Assembly (NCBI GenBank): GCA_026389975.1
Contig: JAPLGV010000444.1
Location: 1 to 18,548 of the forward strand
Direction: 5' to 3'
DNA from: Chloroflexota bacterium
GTDB lineage: Bacteria; Chloroflexota; Anaerolineae; Anaerolineales; Villigracilaceae
Length of the DNA stretch: 18,548 bases
The stretch's first letter is position 1; each line of letters begins with the position of its first letter. Below are positions 1 through 4,657 of this stretch, piece after piece. Under the pieces are notes generated by a model. It was not told the DNA's origin. It did no database searches and was given only the letters and a program-made list of their open reading frames with translations. A program made the translations under genes and the position numbers.

Positions 1-1
1 G

Positions 2-529
2 GATTTTGCACGATACCTCGCTGACCTCGGCTGGACGCTGCTCGGTTCGGGCGGGACGGCGAAACTGTTGCGCGAAAACAACCTCCCCGTAACCGAGGTG
101 GCCGAGTACACCAAGTCGCCAGAGATCCTCGGCGGGCGGGTCAAGACCCTGCACCCGGCCGTCCACGGCGGGCTGCTGGCCCGTCCCACCGAAGCGGACC
201 ACCAGCAGCTGCTTGACCTGGGCTGGGATTACATCGACCTGGTGGCCGTCAACCTGTATCCATTTGAGCAGACGATTGCCAAGCCGGGTGTGACCTACGC
301 TGAAATCATCGAGAACATCGACATCGGAGGCGTGACCCTCATCCGGGCGGCAGCGAAAAACTACGAGCGGGTGACCCTCGTCTGCGACCCGGCGGACTAT
401 TCCGAGGTCCAGGCGGCGCTGCGCTCGGGCGGGGTATCAGCTGAATTGCGGAAACGGTTGGCGGTTAAGGGGTTCCAGTCCACGGCGCATTATGATGGAG
501 TGATCTCAGGGTATTTATCCGAACATTAA
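2..529 (+). CDS. purH: PurH, IMP cyclohydrolase (MGS-like) domain only; 5' end outside window
   Basis: This is the MGS-like domain of PurH, which closes FAICAR to IMP in the last step of purine synthesis. The frame is open from base 2, and the first roughly 15-20 residues lie outside the window. Visible family motifs are GSGGTAKLL near the start, GGRVKTLHPAVHGGLLA, NLYPFEQT and NIDIGGVTLIRAAAKN. The protein stops (TAA) after a segment matching the end of the cyclohydrolase domain (FQSTAHYD...YLSEH). Bifunctional PurH is usually about 510-530 residues and continues into an AICAR transformylase domain beginning near RYGENPHQ. No such sequence follows in any frame, and a strong terminator begins 16 bases after the stop. 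The gene therefore looks like a genuine single-domain version, with the transformylase presumably encoded elsewhere. The family call is secure; the split arrangement is inferred. Confidence 0.9.
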   Translation, partial: DFARYLADLGWTLLGSGGTAKLLRENNLPVTEVAEYTKSPEILGGRVKTLHPAVHGGLLARPTEADHQQLLDLGWDYIDLVAVNLYPFEQTIAKPGVTYAEIIENIDIGGVTLIRAAAKNYERVTLVCDPADYSEVQAALRSGGVSAELRKRLAVKGFQSTAHYDGVISGYLSEH

Positions 530-540
530 CTTTCCCCGGG

Positions 541-693
541 TTATGTGCGCCGTGCCTTGCCGGCGCGGCGCACTTTTGAAAAAATCAACCAAGCCAGTTC
601 CAGCAGCATCATTACGGCAATACTGAGCATTGTCTCGAAAGGGGAGAAGCAGGTGTCCTTGCCGGACTGCAACTCGGGGATGAATTCCTCCAT
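541..693 (-). CDS. possible small membrane protein or gene remnant
   Basis: This 50-codon minus-strand frame starts at an ATG (693) and reads MEEFIPELQSGKDTCFSPFE, then a hydrophobic segment (about residues 22-38) and a basic tail. One membrane helix with a positive cytoplasmic end is plausible. The frame stays open upstream to a TGA at 772-774, and that extra part (GVFTPYGRIFTDLDDGAVVY) is also protein-like but has no start codon. It may therefore be the 3' end of a decayed gene. The last codons run through the purH terminator hairpin. I recognise no family and see no good SD before the ATG. Confidence 0.25.
   Translation of the reverse strand: MEEFIPELQSGKDTCFSPFETMLSIAVMMLLELAWLIFSKVRRAGKARRT
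545..577 (+). terminator. Rho-independent terminator of purH
   Basis: An 8-bp perfect stem (GTGCGCCG at 545-552, CGGCGCAC at 566-573) is extended inward by four more pairs (TGCC/GGCG, one G-T wobble) around the loop TTGCC. Four T follow at 574-577. It starts 16 bases after the purH stop, which supports that stop as the true gene end. Confidence 0.8.
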
Positions 694-818
694 CACTGTG
701 TAGACTACCGCGCCGTCGTCGAGGTCGGTGAATATTCTTCCGTAGGGAGTAAAAACTCCTTCCAGAGTGTTTCAAGAAGAAATATAGGTAAGCTCACCCT
801 AAATTGATGTCTCTCGTA

Positions 819-864
819 GGATGAGCGCACATTCCTGCGCTGGCTGATCTCATCCGTTAATTTT
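819..864 (+). terminator. hairpin, weak terminator candidate
   Basis: GGATGAG (819-825) can pair with CTCATCC (849-855). Nested inside, AGCGCA (824-829) can pair with TGCGCT (836-841) around the loop CATTCC. The hairpin is followed by GTTAATTTT. The two stems partly compete. No gene clearly ends here, so the role is unknown. Confidence 0.25.
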
Positions 865-890
865 CCACTCTTGCCACGTTCTTCAGAATC

Positions 891-934
891 ACAGACCGCC
901 GGGCTAGCCGATTTTCATGGGTCCGGCGGTCTGT
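891..934. repeat. 12-bp perfect inverted repeat next to the island edge
   Basis: ACAGACCGCCGG (891-902) and CCGGCGGTCTGT (923-934) are exact reverse complements separated by 20 bases. On the plus strand TAGTGTGTTTT follows, so it could be a weak terminator. It ends 15 bases before the tRNA-derived repeat at 949, just outside the inferred island. There is no plain T-run on the minus side. Confidence 0.55.
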
Positions 935-948
935 AGTGTGTTTTCAAT

Positions 949-1000
949 TGTGGGACAGGACTCGAACCAGCGACCTCCAGGTTATGAGTCCCAATCCCGA
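949..1000 (-). repeat. broken tRNA-fMet 3'-half copy (copy A), candidate attachment-site remnant
   Basis: Bases 958-988 are identical over 31 positions to 4549-4579 inside the intact tRNA-fMet gene, covering the CAT anticodon loop, the 3' anticodon strand, the variable region and most of the T arm. Orientation is the same. It is not a working tRNA: the 5' half is missing, the bases before CTCATAA cannot form the anticodon stem, and the T stem has a T-T mismatch. Upstream on the minus strand it shares GGATTGG and GTGTGAAA with copy B at 4430-4482. A 3'-half tRNA duplicate in direct orientation is the usual footprint of integration into a tRNA gene. The match is seen directly; the attachment-site role is inferred. 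Confidence 0.7.
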
Positions 1001-1031
1001 ATCCGCTGACTTTCACACAAAGCTCGCGTCT

Positions 1032-1060
1032 TTGACCTGTTTTCGGACCTGCGATATAAA
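1032..1060 (+). promoter_or_regulatory. sigma70/SigA-like promoter, plus strand
   Basis: TTGACC (1032-1037) and TATAAA (1055-1060) are each 5/6 to consensus with a 17-base spacer. No plus-strand gene follows. The predicted transcript would begin near 1067 and run to the T-run at 1154-1161. Confidence 0.45.
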
Positions 1061-1066
1061 CGAACC

Positions 1067-1161
1067 CGAAGAACTGTGATTAGCGAATCAGAGAACTCTT
1101 TTAGGCCCGTAAAGCACAGATGTTCTGATTATAACACATCCCGCCTCGCGAGGTTTTTTTT
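1067..1161 (+). ncRNA. possible small RNA of about 95 nt
   Basis: The region lies between a good plus-strand promoter (1032-1060) and a T-run terminator candidate (1144-1161), with no convincing coding frame. Internal pairing is possible between AATCAGAGAAC and GTTCTGATT (9 bp with a 2-base bulge), plus a small GATT/AATC hairpin. It ends 14 bases before the higA stop on the other strand, so read-through would be antisense to higBA mRNA. No known RNA family is recognised. Confidence 0.25.
1143..1161 (+). terminator. short hairpin with 8-T run
   Basis: The palindrome CCTCGCGAGG (1144-1153) is directly followed by eight T (1154-1161). The stem is only 3-4 bp once a loop is allowed, so termination may be weak. 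It would close the putative small RNA, not higA, because the T-run is on the plus strand. Confidence 0.35.
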
Positions 1162-1174
1162 CTAACTTGAGCTT

Positions 1175-1495
1175 CTAGGCTACTGTGCTTGCATGATGTT
1201 TGTACGGATGGATGGTTTCGATGACCTTGGTCTCAGATTGCTGAGCAAAGTAAAGATCCCAGCGCAACTGCAGATTCATCCAGAAATCAGGCGAGTTACC
1301 AAAGAATTTTGCCAGGCGCAGAGCACTGCTCGGGGTTGCGCCCCGCCGCCCATTGACCAAGTCATTGATACGCTGATAGGGCACATGGATGGCATTTGCG
1401 AGTTCACGCTGGGTTATGCCCATTGGGGTAAGAAACTCTTCCAACAGCATTTCGCCTGGATGAGTAGGGGTACGATTGGTTGGAACACGAATCAT
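1175..1495 (-). CDS. higA: HigA-family antitoxin (XRE helix-turn-helix)
   Basis: This 106-residue protein has the complete HigA pattern: HPGEMLLEEFL near residue 12, the helix-turn-helix core GITQRELANAIHV...RINDLVNGRRG, ALRLAKFFG, and the family ending FWMNLQLRWDLYFAQQ. In this family the antitoxin neutralises the HigB mRNA-cleaving toxin and represses its own operon by binding DNA. It starts 9 bases after the higB stop with a good SD (AGGAG in the gap), so the pair is co-transcribed in the toxin-first order typical of higBA. The TAG stop is followed by AT-rich sequence without a minus-strand terminator. The length is normal, and nothing suggests inactivation. Confidence 0.9.
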   Translation of the reverse strand: MIRVPTNRTPTHPGEMLLEEFLTPMGITQRELANAIHVPYQRINDLVNGRRGATPSSALRLAKFFGNSPDFWMNLQLRWDLYFAQQSETKVIETIHPYKHHASTVA

Positions 1496-1504
1496 TTTAT
1501 TCTC

Positions 1505-1798
1505 CTAATGATAGTCCACGATCTCGACTTGGTCGGGGCCTTGCTCTGTCCAGAAAAAGCAAATGCGGAACTGGTTATTAATGCGGATGCTGTACTGACC
1601 CTTCCGGTCGCCACCCAGTGCTTCGAGCCTGTTACCAGGTGGAATCCGTAATTCTTGCAAGGCTGAGACCGAGTCGAGCTGATCCAGTCTGCGGGCAGCA
1701 ATCTTCCATAGATTTTGCGGACAAATCCTTCGAGCGATAGGGCTGTTAATCCCATTGAAAATATCTTCTACGCCAGTATGCTTGAAGGTCCGTATCAT
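1505..1798 (-). CDS. higB: HigB-family toxin (RelE-like mRNA interferase)
   Basis: This 97-residue protein has the length and pattern of HigB ribosome-dependent ribonucleases. Visible features are the MIRTFKH start, ARRLDQLDSVSALQELRIPPGNRLEAL in the middle, and the conserved core GDRKGQYSIRINNQFRICF, ending in VEIVDYH. In this family the toxin cleaves mRNA on the ribosome and is held inactive by HigA, the next gene. No SD precedes the ATG, but a promoter-like pair places a -10 hexamer six bases upstream, which suggests a leaderless transcript. It begins 51 bases after the end of the TOTE gene on the same strand. Toxin and antitoxin both look intact. Confidence 0.9.
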   Translation of the reverse strand: MIRTFKHTGVEDIFNGINSPIARRICPQNLWKIAARRLDQLDSVSALQELRIPPGNRLEALGGDRKGQYSIRINNQFRICFFWTEQGPDQVEIVDYH

Positions 1799-1833
1799 GG
1801 ATATATGATAACACGGAATTTATATTATTACAA
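1799..1833 (-). promoter_or_regulatory. higBA promoter with possible HigA operator repeats
   Basis: On the minus strand TTGTAA (1828-1833), a 17-base spacer and TATCAT (1805-1810) are followed by six bases and the higB ATG. No SD is present, so the mRNA may be leaderless. Two 12-base direct repeats, TGTAATAATATA (1821-1832) and TGTTATCATATA (1802-1813), match at 10 of 12 positions and lie 19 bases apart over the promoter. They are candidate HigA binding sites for self-repression. Confidence 0.45.
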
Positions 1834-1849
1834 CTATCAGGATAATAGA

Positions 1850-2311
1850 TCAACCAACTCCTGCAATTTCATACCCCAAGGCTTTATATCCTTTTCTTCG
1901 TTTCTCGAACATCCCTTTCAGGACAGGTACATGTCCATCTACATAATCATAGATAAGCACGTCAGTCTTCAGTTCATATAAACGGTGCAGTCGGCCAGCA
2001 TATTGAGCCAATGTTCCACGCCAAGAAATCGGCAGAGCAAGAAACAGCGTATCCAAACGCGCGTCATCAAAACCTTCTCCTAAATAGCGTCCCGTGGCTA
2101 GAATCAGCCGTTCTTCGTTACTCGAGATCCGTCCTAACTGCTCTTCAATGAGCTGTCGTTGTTTTTTCCCCATACCGCCCGACATAACAATAACATTTTT
2201 AATTCGTGATTTGAGTTTGTCTGCCAATAGCGCCAGATGTTCGCGGCGCTCAGTCAAGAGTACAGGCGAACGTCCGCTATGGACAGCAGTGATCACATCC
2301 TCAATAATCAA
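1850..2311 (-). CDS. TOTE-type helicase piece, second RecA lobe
   Basis: This 153-residue piece completes the helicase. It contains SPVLLTERREHLALLADKL (motif IV region), VIVMSGGMGKKQRQL, ILATGRYLGEGFDDARLDT (motif V) and TLAQYAGRLHRLY (motif VI with the arginine finger), then a tail ending GYKALGYEIAGVG that resembles the natural end of the family. The nominal start is a TTG at 2311 whose bases overlap the TGA of the previous piece (TTGA), a coupling-like arrangement. Reading straight through would instead need a -1 shift near AAG CAT TGA. I consider it part of the same broken gene and not an independent gene. Confidence 0.8.
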   Translation of the reverse strand: MIIEDVITAVHSGRSPVLLTERREHLALLADKLKSRIKNVIVMSGGMGKKQRQLIEEQLGRISSNEERLILATGRYLGEGFDDARLDTLFLALPISWRGTLAQYAGRLHRLYELKTDVLIYDYVDGHVPVLKGMFEKRRKGYKALGYEIAGVG

Positions 2312-3006
2312 TGCTTTCGTTCCTCGTCAATCGTCAGAGCGTTGTACAAATCCTGGATTGCCGTAGGTGAATAATTTTCCTCCACGGGAGGCACGCTAAA
2401 TTCAGTTCGCCTAATAATGACTTTATGACTGAATGGTCTAGCAGCAGCTTGCTTTCGATCATCCATCCGATATCTTACTGGCCCACACTGCATAAAGACG
2501 ATAGGTTGGTGGCCATCCTTGCGAGTCACTGTTGCTGAAAGTCCCAAAACATATTTGGCTTTGGCTTGTCTCGCCACAAGTTCGAAACTGCTAGCGGAAA
2601 TATGATGGCACTCATCAAAGATGATCTGACCGTATTCTCCAACAAAATCGCTAATCTTCCCCTTCTTCCCGAGGCTTTGGATCATAGCGACATCAACCAG
2701 TTTAGTAGGCTTGGTCCGTCCGCCACCAATTTGACCGATCTCTTTCTTATCCAGGTTTAAAAATGCACCTAAGCTGGCAACCCATTGATCGAGAAGCTGT
2801 CTGCGATGAACAACCACAAGAGTGTTAACTTTTCGCTGGGCAATCAAATAACATGCGATTACTGTTTTTCCGAAGGCCGTTGATGCCGATAACACGCCAG
2901 TATCGAATTGTAGTAATCTATCCGCTACTGATTGTTGCTCGGGGTGTAATGAACCATTGAAATTTACATCAATAGAATTGCCTTCAAAACGCTCATCTTT
3001 TATCAC
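2308..3006 (-). CDS. TOTE-type helicase piece, first RecA lobe
   Basis: This 232-residue piece is in the same frame as the primase piece, 25 bases beyond its TGA. It carries the first RecA-like lobe of a superfamily 2 helicase: SASTAFGKT (Walker A), VVVHRRQLLDQW (motif Ia region), IIFDECHHIS (DECH box) and LGLSATVTRKDGH (motif III). The open frame starts upstream; the listed start is GTG at 3006 with only a weak G-rich stretch before it, so translation could depend on re-initiation or on read-through of the TGA. It ends IDEERKH then TGA, within the linker to the second lobe. Without the second lobe it should not hydrolyse ATP alone, because the arginine finger is in the next piece. Confidence 0.8.
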   Translation of the reverse strand: MIKDERFEGNSIDVNFNGSLHPEQQSVADRLLQFDTGVLSASTAFGKTVIACYLIAQRKVNTLVVVHRRQLLDQWVASLGAFLNLDKKEIGQIGGGRTKPTKLVDVAMIQSLGKKGKISDFVGEYGQIIFDECHHISASSFELVARQAKAKYVLGLSATVTRKDGHQPIVFMQCGPVRYRMDDRKQAAARPFSHKVIIRRTEFSVPPVEENYSPTAIQDLYNALTIDEERKH

Positions 3007-3033
3007 AACCCCGATTTTTAGCGAATTTAATAG

Positions 3034-4311
3034 TCACACCAGATCATCAAGGCACCCTCTTGGAATTCCAAGATGATTCGGGAATTCTTCGCAGCAACTG
3101 ATAATGCGAGGTTTGTCATATGTTGATAGGCGCATTGCTTGCGCCTTGTAAAATTCCGGATTCTGAAAAGCTGCTAGTCTGATTAAACGGTTTCGGAATG
3201 AGGGAGATAGCCCTTCCTTCGGAATATACACTTGATTGTTTAAGATCAATGTGATTTCTTCGGGAAATGGCCCCAAAATCGGCGCTTCTCTTGTAATCCT
3301 AGAAGGCGACATCCTCCAAGGCTCCGCTTCGTTTTCATCCACTAAAGGCATTCGAATCCCGGTCAATTCATCTTGTTGTTTTTCGGCTTCTTCGACCACC
3401 TGTATGATTCTCGTTTTGTCTATTCTTTGAACAGTTGAAAGAAATGCCCATTGATCTGGATATGGCACCAAAGATTGATCAACAAAAACACTATCTCCGT
3501 GATCACGGGGTTTCTTTTGCAATGGTAAAGCGATCAGGTTACCAAATCCTCCCCTGGGCAATGTATCCTGACTTGGAAAGAGTCGATCATAAGAATCCAA
3601 TCCCATTTCAGGTCTGCGACGCATGGTTTCAGTTAGCAAATAAGTACCCGTCTTCCGAGCCAGGACTGCCGGTACGGGTTCCGAGAAGAAAATCCAAACG
3701 TGACCACCGTTTCCGGACCGCGAGCGTTCCAATACTGCTGGGATATTGCGCAAATCGCAGCTCTCAAGAAAAGCCAAAGCATCATCAGACCATGTGGATT
3801 TATCAAAATCCACAGCTAAGAACCAGCAGCTTTCATCAAGACACATAGGGTAAACACCCATTGTAAAGTTCCGACCAGACCGATCGGTCGGGTCAGCTCC
3901 CTTAAGATGAGACCGGATTAAATCATTGCTAAGTGGAATAAAATCTCGGGCTGAGCATGTAGCGCAAGAAATCTTTGGCTTGAAACAGACACCGTTGACC
4001 CAGTCATTTTGGCAAACCGGTTGGTATCCAGATTTTCCCGTCCGAACATTCTCAAATCTGCGCGGAAATACATCTTCTCGCCCTCTGAACAAAGCACGGA
4101 ATAGGGCTATTTTTTCTTCCTGATTGGATTGATTAGAGACTGCTACGTTCGGCAACAATTGGAGCGCAAGTTGAGATGGCCATTCAAGCAGAGTTCTATG
4201 TTGCTGAAGACGCTTTATATGCACTATCAATTCAGCACGATGGCTGTCTAAAGCAAGAAGCTCATTTTCGGCTTCGGCTAACTGTCGATCTAATTCAATA
4301 TTAGAGGTCAT
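3034..4311 (-). CDS. TOTE-type AEP primase piece (N-terminal part)
   Basis: This 425-residue piece begins with a Leu/Glu-rich coiled coil (about residues 5-40). A cysteine cluster follows (C100, C109, C116, C119), probably binding zinc, and then an AEP-type primase domain. AEP landmarks are LAVDFD (165-170, the metal-binding acidic pair), SRSGNGGHVWIFF (197-209, with the H204 nucleotide contact) and LDSYDRLFPSQD (238-249). The GFGNLIALPLQ stretch and PYPDQWAFL are characteristic of the family. It ends at CLDDLV followed by TGA, where family members continue into a helicase. The predicted role is nucleic-acid synthesis or sensing in anti-invader defence, which is inferred from the family. There is no SD; TAGAAT lies six bases before the ATG. 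The region is AT-richer than its neighbours. Confidence 0.85.
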   Translation of the reverse strand: MTSNIELDRQLAEAENELLALDSHRAELIVHIKRLQQHRTLLEWPSQLALQLLPNVAVSNQSNQEEKIALFRALFRGREDVFPRRFENVRTGKSGYQPVCQNDWVNGVCFKPKISCATCSARDFIPLSNDLIRSHLKGADPTDRSGRNFTMGVYPMCLDESCWFLAVDFDKSTWSDDALAFLESCDLRNIPAVLERSRSGNGGHVWIFFSEPVPAVLARKTGTYLLTETMRRRPEMGLDSYDRLFPSQDTLPRGGFGNLIALPLQKKPRDHGDSVFVDQSLVPYPDQWAFLSTVQRIDKTRIIQVVEEAEKQQDELTGIRMPLVDENEAEPWRMSPSRITREAPILGPFPEEITLILNNQVYIPKEGLSPSFRNRLIRLAAFQNPEFYKAQAMRLSTYDKPRIISCCEEFPNHLGIPRGCLDDLV

Positions 4312-4317
4312 AACTTT

Positions 4318-4323
4318 ATTCTA
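4318..4323 (-). promoter_or_regulatory. -10 element six bases before the TOTE start
   Basis: TAGAAT on the minus strand (5/6 to TATAAT) lies six bases before the ATG at 4311. No SD and no convincing -35 are seen. The geometry would give a transcript starting at or beside the ATG. Confidence 0.35.
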
Positions 4324-4429
4324 CTGTGAATCTCTAGATCCTCAGAGGCAGATAATGGTACATTCGGGGCATCTCACTGCATGGCTAGAGCATCTCATTT
4401 TTGAACTCTCCACTTTTTACAGGGGCAGG

Positions 4430-4482
4430 ATTCGAACCAGCGACCCGTAGATTACGAGTTCCAATCCTATTTCACACACTTT
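4430..4482 (-). repeat. broken tRNA-like copy B, candidate attachment-site remnant
   Basis: On the minus strand this region reads GGATTGGAACTCGTAATC, then a variable region and GGTCGCTGGTTCGAATCC. It resembles the tRNA-fMet anticodon loop and T arm but has CGT in place of CAT and no matching 5' half. It shares with copy A (949-1000) the upstream words GTGTGAAA and GGATTGG and the T-stem change CCTG where the intact tRNA has CCAG. Copies A and B therefore seem related through a common element end and not simply two independent tRNA copies. It lies just beyond the tRNA-fMet terminator. Confidence 0.6.
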
Positions 4483-4484
4483 TA

Positions 4485-4513
4485 AGCGAAAAAGTGCCTA
4501 AAAAGGCACTTTT
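4485..4513 (-). terminator. terminator of tRNA-fMet
   Basis: AAAAGTGCCT (4490-4499) and AGGCACTTTT (4504-4513) form a perfect 10-bp stem with loop AAAA. Read on the minus strand it follows the tRNA by 24 bases, and the descending stem ends in a T-run. It is nearly symmetrical, so it could also stop plus-strand transcription entering from the island. Confidence 0.75.
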
Positions 4514-4537
4514 CCCCACTTTGGGGGACTAACACAG

Positions 4538-4609
4538 TTGCGGGGGCTGGACTCGAACCAGCGACCTCCAGGTTATGAGCCTGACGAGCTGCCACTGCTC
4601 TACCCCGCG
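4538..4609 (-). tRNA. initiator tRNA-Met (CAT)
   Basis: A full cloverleaf of 72 nt without encoded CCA is present. The acceptor strand CGCGGGG pairs with CCCCGC, leaving the unpaired C1-A72 that marks bacterial initiator tRNA. The D arm is GAGC/GCTC with a 7-base loop. The anticodon arm is TCAGG-CTCATAA-CCTGG, and the T arm is GCTGG-TTCGAGT-CCAGC. The anticodon-stem run is AGG:CCT rather than the usual GGG:CCC, a small departure from the canonical initiator signature. It has its own promoter at 4629-4657 and terminator at 4485-4513. Its 3' end faces the defence island, which is the side where integrative elements normally insert. Confidence 0.95.
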
Positions 4610-4628
4610 ACGGGTCGAACGAGCGGCT

Positions 4629-4657
4629 ATTGTATCACCCCCGCAGGGGCAAGTCAA
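4629..4657 (-). promoter_or_regulatory. promoter of tRNA-fMet
   Basis: On the minus strand TTGACT (4652-4657) and TACAAT (4629-4634) are each 5/6 to consensus with an exact 17-base spacer, and sit 20 bases before the tRNA 5' end. The -35 overlaps the TGA stop of the upstream lipoprotein gene (4654-4656). The spacer contains CCCC-TGC-GGGG, a small hairpin that may act on lipoprotein read-through RNA. Confidence 0.75.

Larger units (their letters stand above)
1850..4311 (-). pseudogene. TOTE-type primase-helicase reading frame, interrupted twice
   Basis: The three pieces listed separately (3034-4311, 2308-3006, 1850-2311) line up end to end as one roughly 820-residue protein: coiled coil, zinc cluster, archaeo-eukaryotic primase (AEP) domain and superfamily 2 helicase. 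This matches the single-polypeptide TOTE conflict-system proteins as I remember that family. Piece 1 and piece 2 are in the same frame, separated by one TGA (3034-3036) and eleven sense codons. Piece 2 to piece 3 needs a -1 shift at about 2308-2316. Conserved motifs are intact on both sides of each break. It is either a young pseudogene, a protein now made as three chains, or one expressed by recoding. Sequencing error is also possible. Confidence 0.75.

Noticed and set aside
530..700. Frameshifted AICAR transformylase domain after purH
   Set aside because: No frame shows RYGENPHQ-like or other transformylase motifs, and a terminator lies directly after the stop.
949..1000. A second functional tRNA-Met gene
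   Set aside because: Only the 3' half is present, the anticodon stem cannot pair and the T stem has a mismatch.
1193..1651. A plus-strand gene of 152 codons opposite higBA
   Set aside because: It is a shadow frame; both higA and higB on the other strand match known families over their full length.
3034..3036. Selenocysteine or a TGA-reassigned genetic code
   Set aside because: TGA is used as a normal stop elsewhere in the window (lipoprotein, ATPase, Trm112-like genes) and homologues have no cysteine or selenocysteine at this linker.
4430..4482. A tRNA-Thr(CGT) gene
   Set aside because: The anticodon loop reads CTCGTAA but there is no D arm, acceptor 5' strand or anticodon stem.
1000..4500. 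Integrase or transposase gene for the island
   Set aside because: All coding sequence is accounted for by higBA and the TOTE pieces; no recombinase motifs on either strand.
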